This document shows, in pieces, positions 18,983-27,693 of a stretch of 64,000 bases of DNA. How positions within the stretch are numbered: position 1 is the first letter of the stretch; each line of letters opens with the position of its first letter. The stretch is from an uncultured Aquimarina sp. Its GTDB lineage: Bacteria; Bacteroidota; Bacteroidia; Flavobacteriales; Flavobacteriaceae. The notes under the pieces are model-generated. The model made no database searches. It had not been told where the DNA came from and was given only the letters and a program-made list of their open reading frames with translations. The position numbers were made by a program, and so were the translations under genes. Location: positions 186,001 to 250,000 of the forward strand of contig NZ_CANLMP010000002.1 of assembly GCF_947492405.1 (NCBI RefSeq), in the 5' to 3' direction.

Positions 18983-20065
18983 TTAAGATTTAGCAACTTT
19001 TTTCTGATGATTGATTGATTCCTGGTGAATCGCCTTATATATTCTTAACATAAACTCTTCACTTAATCCTTTTTCTTCTCCTTCCAAAATCATCTTCCCT
19101 AGAATTTCATTCCAACGTTTGGATTGTAATATAGCTACATTTTGTTTTGCTTTAGCTTTACCAATCTCGTCTGAAATTTTCATTCTTTTAGATAAAATAT
19201 CTAGTAGTTGATTGTCAGCTACATCAATTTTTGCACGTAATTCATTTAAGGTTCTTTGATATGCCTCATCTACGCCAACTTCTTTACGGATTTTTAAGTC
19301 TTTCATATGTTGAATTAAAGTATCTGGTGTAATTTGCTGTGCAGCATCACTCCAAGCATTATCCGGATCATAGTGTGTTTCTACAATTAACCCATCAAAA
19401 TTAAGATCCAAGGCTGTTTGCGATAGATCAAAAATCAGATCTCTTCTTCCTGCAATGTGTGATGGATCCAAAATCAAAGGTAGATCTGGAAAACGATTCT
19501 GCAAATCGATAGGTATCTGCCATTCTGGAATGTTACGATATTTTGTTTTTTCATAGGTTGAAAAACCTCTATGAATTACTCCAAGATTTTTGACATCACA
19601 AGTATAAAAACGCTCTACCGCTCCTAACCAAAGTGATAAATCTGGATTTATTGGATTCTTAATCAAAACTGGATTATCAATTCCTCTACAAGCCTCTGCA
19701 ATATCTTGTACAATAAAAGGAGAAACAGTACTTCTTGCTCCTATCCATAATACGTCTACACCGTGTTCCAAAGCTAACTCAACATGATGAGGATTTGCAA
19801 CTTCCGTAGCGATTTTCATCCCAGTTTCTTCTTTGGCGCGTTGCAGCCATTTTAATCCTAAAGCTCCAACTCCTTCAAAATTACCAGGTCTTGTTCTCGG
19901 TTTCCAAATTCCTGCACGCAAAACCGTTGCATCCGACTCCTTAAGTTGATGCGCGATTTTAACTACTTGTTCTTCTGTCTCTGCACTGCAAGGACCTCCT
20001 ATTACTAAAGGGTGATCTAAATTATATTCGTCTAACCAGGTTCTAAGTTCTTTCTTATTTTCCAT
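18983..20065 (-). CDS. Bifunctional DAHP synthase / chorismate mutase
   Basis: 360 residues. The N-terminal domain (about 1-260) is a DAHP synthase of the AroA(G)/KDO8P-like type (GGPCSAET, AGIWKPRTRPGNFEG, VLIKNPINPD, LILDPSHIAGRRD). The C-terminal domain (about 270-360) is an AroQ-type chorismate mutase (ELRAKIDVADNQLLDILSKRMKISDEIGKAK). It makes the first committed shikimate product and converts chorismate to prephenate, so fusion may allow prephenate or chorismate feedback. Last gene of the pheA-led operon, 45 bp after tyrA, and hence under the aromatic attenuator. Confidence 0.95.
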   Translation of the reverse strand: MENKKELRTWLDEYNLDHPLVIGGPCSAETEEQVVKIAHQLKESDATVLRAGIWKPRTRPGNFEGVGALGLKWLQRAKEETGMKIATEVANPHHVELALEHGVDVLWIGARSTVSPFIVQDIAEACRGIDNPVLIKNPINPDLSLWLGAVERFYTCDVKNLGVIHRGFSTYEKTKYRNIPEWQIPIDLQNRFPDLPLILDPSHIAGRRDLIFDLSQTALDLNFDGLIVETHYDPDNAWSDAAQQITPDTLIQHMKDLKIRKEVGVDEAYQRTLNELRAKIDVADNQLLDILSKRMKISDEIGKAKAKQNVAILQSKRWNEILGKMILEGEEKGLSEEFMLRIYKAIHQESINHQKKVAKS

Positions 20066-20110
20066 CTCTATTTTTTATTCTCTATTAGTATTTTATTTTA
20101 TGTGGTTATT

Positions 20111-20959
20111 TTATGATATTCCTTTCAGAATTGTTTTTATATGATTCGTGTCTTCCATTTCCTTATAGATTTCTACGAAATTATCTTCTTCCATAAGCTC
20201 CTTAAATTGAGTAAGGTTTGCTATATATTCATTTAAAGTTTCAATTACGTTCTCTTTATTATGCTTAAAAATTGGTGCCCACATTTCTGGGGAACTTTTT
20301 GCTAATCGAACGGTAGATGCAAATCCACTGCCCGCCATATCAAAAATATCTCTTTCGTTCTTTTCTTTTTCGATTACTGTTTTTCCTAACATAAACGAAC
20401 TAATGTGTGACAAATGCGAAACGTATGCGATATGTTTATCGTGTGATGCAGGATCCATGTATCGAATTCGCATTCCTAATCTCGTAAAAATTTCCATTCC
20501 TCGTTCTTGTAATTTAAACGCGGTTTTTTCTACTTCGCATATGATATTGGTTTTTCCTCGATACAAATTAGCAATAGCCGCTTGCGGTCCAGAAAACTCT
20601 GTACCAGCAATTGGGTGTGCTGCAAGATAATTTCTTCGTTTAGGGTGATCACTCACAGAGTTACATAATTTCATTTTGGTAGATCCTACATCAAACACTA
20701 GACATTCATCGTTTATCTTATCCAAAATCTCCGGTAAAATTTTTACTGTAACATCTACAGGAATTGATGTAATCACTATATCCGCTTGATCTAACGCTGA
20801 AAAATTTGATTTTTTATCTATAAGACCTAAAGAAATAGCTTTATCAAGATGCTCTTCATTTTTATCAATACCGTAAATCTCTGCCTCATTAAATGCTGCT
20901 TTGATATCAATTGCAAATGACCCTCCGATTAACCCTATACCAATAACGAATACTTTCAT
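20111..20959 (-). CDS. tyrA: Prephenate dehydrogenase
   Basis: 282 residues. NAD(P)-binding Rossmann motif GIGLIGGSFA at the N-terminus, DVGSTKMKLC and HPIAGTEFSGPQAA substrate motif, then VSHLSHISSFMLG in the helical dimer domain. Converts prephenate to 4-hydroxyphenylpyruvate for tyrosine. No ACT domain. 12 bp downstream of the aminotransferase gene. Confidence 0.95.
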   Translation of the reverse strand: MKVFVIGIGLIGGSFAIDIKAAFNEAEIYGIDKNEEHLDKAISLGLIDKKSNFSALDQADIVITSIPVDVTVKILPEILDKINDECLVFDVGSTKMKLCNSVSDHPKRRNYLAAHPIAGTEFSGPQAAIANLYRGKTNIICEVEKTAFKLQERGMEIFTRLGMRIRYMDPASHDKHIAYVSHLSHISSFMLGKTVIEKEKNERDIFDMAGSGFASTVRLAKSSPEMWAPIFKHNKENVIETLNEYIANLTQFKELMEEDNFVEIYKEMEDTNHIKTILKGIS

Positions 20960-20971
20960 GCTATTTACGAA

Positions 20972-22168
20972 TTACGATTTTTGATTTACGATGCTATTAT
21001 TCGCTACTTGTAGTTCTTCTTTCTTAAATCTCTCGATTGCTTCTCTTATATTTTCCTTAGTTACACATAGCGAAAAACGAATATATCCTTCTCCGTTACT
21101 TCCGAAAATATCACCTGGAGTAATAAATACACTATTCTGATATAATATAGTATCAATAAATTCCATTGCATTTATTCCGCTGGGTAATTTTGCCCAAACA
21201 AACATTCCTGTTGCAGTTTTATCGTAGGTACAACCTAGAAGGGAAGCCAGTTCCCAAATCAATTCTCTTCTTTCTCTATAGATAGTGTTCATTTCAGAAT
21301 ACCAACTATCCGAAATATTCAATGCTGCAATAGCTCCTTTTTGAATACCCTGGAACATTCCACTATCCATATTACTTTTTACCTTAAGAATAGCTTCTAT
21401 TTTATCTTTGCTTCCGCTTACCATTCCTACTCGCCATCCAGCCATATTAAACGTCTTACTCAATGAGTTTAACTCCAATACGACTTCTTTAGCTCCATCA
21501 ATCGACAGAATGCTTAACGGACTATCATTTAGTATAAAACTATATGGATTATCATTTATTAATAGAACGTTATGTTCTTTAGCAAAGGCAATAAGCTTCT
21601 TAAATAAATTGACATTTCCGTTGGCGCCGGTAGGCATATGCGGATAATTAATCCACATGATTTTCACTTTACTTAAGTCTTTTTTAGATAAAGCCTCAAA
21701 ATCAGGTTCCCATCCATTAGAGTTCACTAAATCGTAAAATACAGGTTTAGCTCCGACCAAATTAGTTACTGATGTATATGTAGGATATCCAGGATTAGGG
21801 ACTAATACCTCATCTCCTTCATTAAGATATGCTAATGATATATGCATAATCCCTTCTTTGGAACCCATTAAAGGGAGAATCTCATTTTCCGGATTTAGCT
21901 TTACTTCGTATTTATTACTATAAAAATCCGAGATCGCCTGCCTTAATTCTGGTAATCCCTGATAACTCTGATATTTATGAGCCCCATCTAAAACTACCGC
22001 ACTTTGTATCGCTTGCACTACTTCTTTAGGTGGATCTAAATCAGGACTACCTATAGCCATATTCAAAATAGGTTTTCCAGAAGCCGCTAGTGCTCTTACC
22101 TCGCGCAATTTTTTAGAGAAATAATATTCCTCTACCGTCTCTAATCGTTTTGCCGTCTGAATGCTCAT
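20972..22168 (-). CDS. PLP-dependent aminotransferase (class I/II), aromatic pathway
   Basis: 398 residues. PLP lysine in NSLSKTFNMAGWRVG, plus NPGYPTY and NYPHMPTG motifs of fold type I aminotransferases. Its start overlaps pheA by 4 bp (ATGA). Lying between pheA and tyrA, it most likely makes phenylalanine and tyrosine from their keto acids, though specificity is inferred from context; the ORF resembles LL-diaminopimelate/aspartate-type aminotransferases too. Confidence 0.88.
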   Translation of the reverse strand: MSIQTAKRLETVEEYYFSKKLREVRALAASGKPILNMAIGSPDLDPPKEVVQAIQSAVVLDGAHKYQSYQGLPELRQAISDFYSNKYEVKLNPENEILPLMGSKEGIMHISLAYLNEGDEVLVPNPGYPTYTSVTNLVGAKPVFYDLVNSNGWEPDFEALSKKDLSKVKIMWINYPHMPTGANGNVNLFKKLIAFAKEHNVLLINDNPYSFILNDSPLSILSIDGAKEVVLELNSLSKTFNMAGWRVGMVSGSKDKIEAILKVKSNMDSGMFQGIQKGAIAALNISDSWYSEMNTIYRERRELIWELASLLGCTYDKTATGMFVWAKLPSGINAMEFIDTILYQNSVFITPGDIFGSNGEGYIRFSLCVTKENIREAIERFKKEELQVANNSIVNQKS

Positions 22169-22995
22169 CCGTTTTGATTTTTATATTCTCCTAAAATTTT
22201 AAGCTCTAAAGCCATGATTTTTAATATTGAAATAGCTTTCTGATAATCTTCATATTTATTAAAAGTAACATCTACGAAAAAGGAGTATTTCCAAGGCATA
22301 TCGATAACCGGTAATGATTGAATTTTAGTAAGGTTTAATCTACAATCACTCATTACGTTTAATACAGTAGCTAAACTTCCTCTTTTGTGATCCGTTAGGA
22401 ACTTTAAAGATGCCTTATTAATTTCCTTGCTATTAACACCTGAATCTTCTTTTGTGTTCAGTATAAAGAATCTCGTACTATTAGATTTAATTGTCTGAAT
22501 CTCTTTTGCCAAGACATTTAGCTTATATATATTGGCTGCCGTTTCTCCTGCAACTGCTCCAACACCCTTCAATTGTTGTTCTTGAATTCTTTTTGCTACA
22601 TCTGCTGTATCCGCATCTTCAACCAACTTAATATGCGGTAGTCCTCTAAAAAATTCTTTACACTGAAGTAATGCCATAGGATGAGAATATACTTCTTTTA
22701 TATCCAAAATTTCTTGCCCATCCAATGCCATCAAACAATGATGAATAGGCTGAAAGTATTCTCCACAAATAGTTAAATTGTGCTCATCAATATATGCATA
22801 ATTAGGAATAATAGAACCTGCTATAGAATTTTCTATCGCCATTACTGCGTCTGTACTTTTCTGATTCTCTAAACTATGAACAAGTTCTTGAAACGACATG
22901 CATTCATCTACATCAACTGCTTCACCAAAATATGCTTGCGCAACTCCGTGATGATATGATCCTTTTATTCCTTGTATGGCAACCTTCTTTTTCAT
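22165..22995 (-). CDS. pheA: Prephenate dehydratase
   Basis: 276 residues, monofunctional (no chorismate mutase part; that activity is on the DAHP synthase). GIKGSYHHGVAQAYF at the N-terminus, the catalytic Thr-Arg-Phe motif SNSTRFFIL near residue 166, then a C-terminal ACT domain (about 190-270; KRGSLATVLNVM, KIQSLPVIDMPWKYSFFVDV) for phenylalanine feedback. First structural gene of the operon; its 5' leader carries a Phe/Tyr-rich peptide and a terminator. Confidence 0.95.
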   Translation of the reverse strand: MKKKVAIQGIKGSYHHGVAQAYFGEAVDVDECMSFQELVHSLENQKSTDAVMAIENSIAGSIIPNYAYIDEHNLTICGEYFQPIHHCLMALDGQEILDIKEVYSHPMALLQCKEFFRGLPHIKLVEDADTADVAKRIQEQQLKGVGAVAGETAANIYKLNVLAKEIQTIKSNSTRFFILNTKEDSGVNSKEINKASLKFLTDHKRGSLATVLNVMSDCRLNLTKIQSLPVIDMPWKYSFFVDVTFNKYEDYQKAISILKIMALELKILGEYKNQNG

Positions 22996-23106
22996 CAGTT
23001 GTTCTTCTTCTTTTTCAATGGTCTGATGGAATTCGCTATTTTAACATTTTTACTCAAATTAATGCAATCACTATAGCTCATTTCAAACGTTATAAATTTT
23101 TATCTC

Positions 23107-23136
23107 AAAAAAAAATCCCGATTTTTCATCGGGATT
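23107..23136 (-). terminator. Attenuator terminator in the pheA leader
   Basis: Minus strand: AATCCCGAT / ATCGGGATT arms (23136-23128 and 23122-23114), 5-nt loop, followed by a run of T (23113-23107). It lies between the leader peptide stop (23164) and the pheA ATG (22995). The GGGAT within the last codons of the leader ORF can pair with AUCCC of the terminator's 5' arm, giving a possible antiterminator. Confidence 0.85.
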
Positions 23137-23163
23137 CTAGTTTTATAAATTTTGCTGATTTAT

Positions 23164-23241
23164 TTACATAGCGATCCCATTCTTACTTTTAAAATAAAAG
23201 AAGAAAAAATAAAATCGGTTCCAAGTAAATAAATTGCTCAT
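23164..23241 (-). CDS. Aromatic leader peptide of the pheA operon
   Basis: 25 codons plus stop, ATG at 23241-23239 and TAA at 23166-23164. The core reads FTWNRFYFFFFYF: seven Phe, two Tyr and one Trp within residues 5-17, an enrichment hard to explain by chance, followed by KSKNGIAM. A terminator with a T-run follows 28 bp later and the first gene downstream is prephenate dehydratase. This is the layout of classic ribosome-mediated transcription attenuation: stalling at Phe/Tyr codons when charged tRNA is scarce would favour the antiterminator. The peptide itself probably has no other role. Confidence 0.85.
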   Translation of the reverse strand: MSNLFTWNRFYFFFFYFKSKNGIAM

Positions 23242-23262
23242 TGTTGTTTCTTTATTACGTTG

Positions 23263-23292
23263 CTAAAGTAGCTAAAACTATAACTATACAAA
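23263..23292 (-). promoter_or_regulatory. Promoter of the pheA operon leader
   Basis: Minus strand TTTG (23292-23289), 18-bp spacer, TACTTTAG (23270-23263), one mismatch to TAnnTTTG. It would start transcription about 15 bp before the leader peptide ATG. Confidence 0.5.
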
Positions 23293-23434
23293 ATAAATTT
23301 TCATTTTTTTCATCGATTCATAGCTATTATCATTAAATATCAAATTTTTAATGATATTCAATGAAATATTTCAAATAAACAATCGCATATAATAAGAATC
23401 TTCTATGTTTTAAGACACTAACAAACGTTAGTAA

Positions 23435-24622
23435 TTATATTACACCCAGTTCTTTACCTACTTTGGTAAATGCTTTTACAGCTTTTTCAAGATGCTTACG
23501 ATCATGACCAGCAGACAATTGCACTCTAATTCGTGCTTTTCCTTGTGGCACTACCGGATAAAAGAACCCTATTACATAAATACCTTCATCTAACAACTTA
23601 GCTGCAAATTCTTGTGCTAGTGTTGCTTCATATAACATTACCGGAACAATTGGATGATCCCCTGGTACAATATCAAATCCTGCAGCGGTCATTTCTGATC
23701 TAAAATATCTGGTATTTTCTTCTAATTTATCTCTAAGTGCTGTAGACGAACTAAGCAAATCTAGTACTTTAATAGATGCTCCCACTATTGATGGAGCTAC
23801 TGTATTAGAAAACAAATAAGGTCTGGAGCGTTGTCTTAGCATCTCCACAATTTCTTTTCTAGCTGCTGTAAATCCACCAGAAGCTCCTCCAAGTGCTTTA
23901 CCATAGGTTCCTGTAATAATATCTATTCTGCCCATTACATCTCGATACTCATGAGTTCCGCGACCTGTTTTACCAAGAAAACCAGTAGAATGACACTCGT
24001 CTATCATTACCATCGCTTCATATGTATCTGCCAAATCACAAATTTTATCTAACTGTGCAATGGTACCGTCCATAGAAAAAGAACCATCTGTTACGATCAA
24101 TATTCTTCTTGATCCTTTAGCAGATTCCAACTGTTTTTTCAGATCTACCATATTATTGTGCTCATATCTAAAACGTTTTGCTTTGCATAAACGAATACCA
24201 TCTATGATAGATGCATGATTTAAAGAATCCGAAATTATTGCATCTTCTGCGGTAAGAATTGGTTCAAAAAGGCCTCCATTCGCATCAAAAGCTGCTGCAT
24301 ACAAAATACAATCTTCCATTCCTAAAAACGCTGCAGTCTTACGCTCTAATTCTTTATGAATATCCTGCGTACCACAGATAAATCGTACTGAAGACAATCC
24401 ATAACCGCGAGAATCAATTGCATCTTTACCTGCTTTTATAACCTCAGGATTAGATGAAAGACCTAAATAGTTATTCGCGCAAAAATTCAATACATGTTTT
24501 GTATTTGTAGTATCTATTTCTGCTCCTTGGGGAGTTGTGATTATTCTTTCGGCTTTATATAGTCCTGCTGATTTAATTTCTTCTATTTCTTTTTGTAAGT
24601 CGTCTTTTATATTTGAAAACAT
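23435..24622 (-). CDS. kbl: Glycine C-acetyltransferase (2-amino-3-ketobutyrate CoA ligase)
   Basis: 395 residues, usual length. PLP enzyme of the alpha-oxoamine synthase family; the PLP lysine lies in [13 protein letters not shown], with [18 protein letters not shown] upstream. Cleaves 2-amino-3-ketobutyrate with CoA to glycine and acetyl-CoA. It follows the threonine dehydrogenase gene by 60 bp, forming the two-step threonine degradation route. Confidence 0.96.
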   Translation of the reverse strand: MFSNIKDDLQKEIEEIKSAGLYKAERIITTPQGAEIDTTNTKHVLNFCANNYLGLSSNPEVIKAGKDAIDSRGYGLSSVRFICGTQDIHKELERKTAAFLGMEDCILYAAAFDANGGLFEPILTAEDAIISDSLNHASIIDGIRLCKAKRFRYEHNNMVDLKKQLESAKGSRRILIVTDGSFSMDGTIAQLDKICDLADTYEAMVMIDECHSTGFLGKTGRGTHEYRDVMGRIDIITGTYGKALGGASGGFTAARKEIVEMLRQRSRPYLFSNTVAPSIVGASIKVLDLLSSSTALRDKLEENTRYFRSEMTAAGFDIVPGDHPIVPVMLYEATLAQEFAAKLLDEGIYVIGFFYPVVPQGKARIRVQLSAGHDRKHLEKAVKAFTKVGKELGVI

Positions 24623-24682
24623 GGTTAGTTATTCTTTATTTTTATTGCTAATTATCTATTTCTTATCTTGATGAGACATGTT

Positions 24683-25657
24683 TTAAAACATTAAAATCTC
24701 CTTATTTTGTGAACCTTTCTTATATCCTTCTTGTAATTTTTGGATCATTATCTCTGTAATATCTTTCAGATTAAACTCTGGTTGCCATCCCCAATCTTTT
24801 ATAGCAGAGGTATCATCAATTGATCTTGGCCACCTTGAAGCAATTTCCTGTCTGAAATCCGGTTTATAATTCACTTTAAAATCAGGATATAATTTACGAA
24901 TTTCGGCAACAACTTCTTCAGGAGAAAAACTAATTCCTGCAACATTATAAGAAGTTCTTACAGTAATACTTTCTTTTGGTGCTTCCATTAGTTCGATTGT
25001 TGCTCTAATCGCATCATCCATAAAAATCATAGGAAGTGTTGCATCTTCTTTCAAGAAACAATTAAATTCTTCTTCTAACACTGCTTTATGATAAATATCT
25101 ACTGCATAATCGGTTGTTCCTCCTCCAGGTAATGATTGATACCCAATAACTCCAGGATACCTAATAGATCTAACATCCAAACCATATCTCATAAAGTAGT
25201 ATTGTGCCCAATTTTCTCCAGCCGCTTTACTTATACCGTATACCGTTGCCGGATTAAGATACGCATCATCTGGTGTGTTCTCCAAAGGTGCACCTTCTCC
25301 AAAAACTGCAATTGAACTTGGAAAAAACACTTTATCAATATTATTATCCCTAGACACTTCCAAAACATTAAACAATGTCTTCATATTAATATCCCAAGTA
25401 GCTAATGGGGTTTCTTCACCCTTTGCCGATAAAATCGCAGCTAAATGATATATTTGAGTTATGTTATATCTTTCTACAATTTCCTGAATTCTACCCTTAT
25501 CTGTGGCGTCTATAATTTCGAAAATGCCCTTATGATTATCGTTTTCTTTAAGATCTGAAGCTATTACATTTTCTATTGTATACTTCTTCCTAAGTTCCTT
25601 AGTCAACACTGAACCTAATTGACCATTTGCTCCAATTACTAAAATTTTTGTATCCAT
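24683..25657 (-). CDS. tdh: L-threonine 3-dehydrogenase, SDR/epimerase type
   Basis: 324 residues. Extended SDR fold: NAD motif GANGQLGS at the N-terminus and catalytic Tyr-Lys in VYGISKAAGENW. Together with kbl downstream this is the epimerase-like threonine dehydrogenase common in Bacteroidota, not the zinc-type enzyme. A divergent Lrp-family gene starts 186 bp away and is the likely regulator. Confidence 0.92.
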   Translation of the reverse strand: MDTKILVIGANGQLGSVLTKELRKKYTIENVIASDLKENDNHKGIFEIIDATDKGRIQEIVERYNITQIYHLAAILSAKGEETPLATWDINMKTLFNVLEVSRDNNIDKVFFPSSIAVFGEGAPLENTPDDAYLNPATVYGISKAAGENWAQYYFMRYGLDVRSIRYPGVIGYQSLPGGGTTDYAVDIYHKAVLEEEFNCFLKEDATLPMIFMDDAIRATIELMEAPKESITVRTSYNVAGISFSPEEVVAEIRKLYPDFKVNYKPDFRQEIASRWPRSIDDTSAIKDWGWQPEFNLKDITEIMIQKLQEGYKKGSQNKEILMF

Positions 25658-25843
25658 CTTCGTTCTTAAAATTTTAACACTTACTAAGCATTATTCACTT
25701 ACTAAATTACTAATAGCAACTTTTATATCCGATTTTTATCAAAAACTAAGTAATTATTCCTTCATATTTAAATTATACAAGCTATATTTACTTTTACAAT
25801 ACGCTTAATTATCTATTTTAAAGTAATTTTTTACCATAACTAA

Positions 25844-26305
25844 ATGGAACAATTAGATCAGACTGACACCACAATTCTTAGAATTCTTCAGAGAGATTCT
25901 AAAAAAACTGCAAAAGAAATAGCAATGATTCTCAATCTAACACCATCTCCTGTTTATGAAAGAGTTAGGCGATTAGAAAAACAAGGTTTCATAAAAAAAT
26001 ATGTAGCAATTCTTGATAAAAAACTAATAGACAGATCAATAACAACTATCTGCCAAGTTTCTATGCGATATCATAATGAAGCTTTTATCGAGAAATTCGA
26101 AGAACAGATTCAGAATTTAGATGAAGTTCAGGAGTGTTATCATATGGCTGGACAAGTAGATTTTATTTTAAAAATCCACACCAAAAGCCTGGAAGAGTAT
26201 CATGATTTTGTAAAAACGAAGCTTTCCAAAATTGAAAACATTGGAGTACTGAACAGTACATTTGTTTTAAAAGAAATCAAACATTCTTCTGAGTTTTATA
26301 TTTGA
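25844..26305 (+). CDS. Lrp/AsnC family transcriptional regulator
   Basis: 153 residues. N-terminal winged HTH (LDQTDTTILRILQRDSKKTAKEIA ... SPVYERVRRLEKQGFIKKYVA) and C-terminal RAM/ligand-binding domain (about 70-150). It is divergent from tdh-kbl, so a role in amino-acid-responsive control of threonine degradation is likely but inferred. Confidence 0.93.
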   Translation: MEQLDQTDTTILRILQRDSKKTAKEIAMILNLTPSPVYERVRRLEKQGFIKKYVAILDKKLIDRSITTICQVSMRYHNEAFIEKFEEQIQNLDEVQECYHMAGQVDFILKIHTKSLEEYHDFVKTKLSKIENIGVLNSTFVLKEIKHSSEFYI

Positions 26306-26356
26306 TCAAAACATAAATATCAATAAAACCCGTTAGTATGGGAAACTTTATTGTTT

Positions 26357-26364
26357 ATTTTTGA
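26357..26364 (+). promoter_or_regulatory. Promoter -7 element of gldA
   Basis: TATTTTTG matches TAnnTTTG and lies 13 bp before the ATG at 26378. It sits inside the upstream TTG-initiated extension of the reading frame, which argues that the real start is the ATG. Confidence 0.5.
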
Positions 26365-26377
26365 TAAAAATTATTTC

Positions 26378-27271
26378 ATGTCGATTTCAGTTTCGAATAT
26401 TTCCAAAATATATGATCAGCAAAATGCTTTAAAAGAAGTTTCTTTTGAAGTAAATGAAGGAGAAATTGTAGGTTTTTTGGGTCCTAATGGTGCCGGTAAG
26501 TCTACAATGATGAAAATCTTAACCACATATTTGGATCCTTCAGAAGGGAAAGCATTGGTGAATGGTTTTGATATAAGTACGCAACCAATTGATGTACAAA
26601 GGAATGTTGGCTATCTTCCTGAACACAATCCTCTATATTTAGAAATGTATGTAAGGGAATATTTATCGTTTAATGCTCAGGTATATAAAATTTCAAAATC
26701 CAGAATAGAAGAAGTCATTAAACTAACTGGTCTTACACCAGAATCGAACAAAAAAATAGGTCAATTATCTAAAGGTTATCGTCAAAGAGTTGGATTAGCT
26801 TGTGCATTATTACACGATCCAAAAGTTTTAATCCTCGATGAACCTACTACGGGTCTTGATCCAAATCAACTGGTAGATATTAGAGAACTAATTAAATCGG
26901 TTGGCAAGGAAAAAACTGTTTTCCTTTCTACACATATCATGCAAGAAGTAGAAGCCATGTGTGATCGTGTTATTATAATTGATCAAGGCACAATAGTAGC
27001 TGACAAGAACTTAAACGAAATGATGGATCAAACGGATCAGATTATTGAAGTCGAGTTTGATTATCGAGTTGAAGAAGCTTTCTTACTAAAACTTGACCAC
27101 ATAAAAAATGTTAAGAACATTCATGGATTTGCCTATCAACTCGTATTTGATACAACTACGGATATGCGCTCTACCGTTTTTGATTTTGCACATGATAATG
27201 AGTTAAAAATTCTTCAACTTTCAAGAAAAAACAAAGATTTAGAGAGTCTATTTAGAGAGTTAACAAAGTAA
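26378..27271 (+). CDS. gldA: Gliding motility ABC transporter ATPase GldA
   Basis: 297 residues from the ATG at 26378; the open frame extends to a TTG at 26351, but a promoter element falls there and GldA proteins begin MSI-x-V-S-N-I-S-K. Walker A GPNGAGKST (residues 35-43), signature LSKGYRQRVG, Walker B VLILDEPTTG, and H-loop STHIMQEVE. GldA works with GldF and GldG, which are not in this window, as an ABC transporter needed for gliding in Flavobacterium. The neighbouring lrp gene is on the same strand, 73 bp upstream. Confidence 0.92.
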   Translation: MSISVSNISKIYDQQNALKEVSFEVNEGEIVGFLGPNGAGKSTMMKILTTYLDPSEGKALVNGFDISTQPIDVQRNVGYLPEHNPLYLEMYVREYLSFNAQVYKISKSRIEEVIKLTGLTPESNKKIGQLSKGYRQRVGLACALLHDPKVLILDEPTTGLDPNQLVDIRELIKSVGKEKTVFLSTHIMQEVEAMCDRVIIIDQGTIVADKNLNEMMDQTDQIIEVEFDYRVEEAFLLKLDHIKNVKNIHGFAYQLVFDTTTDMRSTVFDFAHDNELKILQLSRKNKDLESLFRELTK

Positions 27272-27288
27272 ACTTATAACAAGTACAT

Positions 27289-27693
27289 CTAGCTAGCATT
27301 TTCAAAGTCTTGTAATACTTCTTTTAACATTTCTACTGTAACTGGCTTTACAATATAATCACAAACTTCCTCATAAGATTTTGCTCTAAGCACATCTTCA
27401 GGATCAACAGATGAAGAAACTATATATATTGTTATCTTCTTTCTACAAGGGATTTTAACAAATTCATCTAGAAATTGCCACCCATCTAGTATAGGCATAT
27501 TCAAATCTAACAAAATAACATCCGGAACATTTTGGTTTTCAGAAATAATAGATTTTAAATTATCTAATGCTTCTTTTCCATTTTTAAAAACCAGAAGATT
27601 ATTACAAAAACCTATAATCTTTATTATTCGTTTAATACCGAAAACAAAAATTGGATCATCATCAATTACACAGGCTACATCAATCTTTCTCAT
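27289..27693 (-). CDS. Response regulator, receiver domain only
   Basis: 134 residues, CheY-like. Acidic cluster D11-D13, phosphoacceptor Asp63 (ILLDLNMP), Ser/Thr switch near 93-95 (VSSS) and Lys117 region (VKPV). No output domain. Its start overlaps the histidine kinase by 14 bp, so they form a pair. In Bacteroidota such lone receivers often act in phosphorelays or by protein contact. Confidence 0.93.
   Translation of the reverse strand: MRKIDVACVIDDDPIFVFGIKRIIKIIGFCNNLLVFKNGKEALDNLKSIISENQNVPDVILLDLNMPILDGWQFLDEFVKIPCRKKITIYIVSSSVDPEDVLRAKSYEEVCDYIVKPVTVEMLKEVLQDFENAS

Noticed and set aside
26351..26377. TTG-initiated N-terminal extension of GldA
   Set aside because: The promoter element TATTTTTG lies within it and homologues begin at the ATG at 26378.
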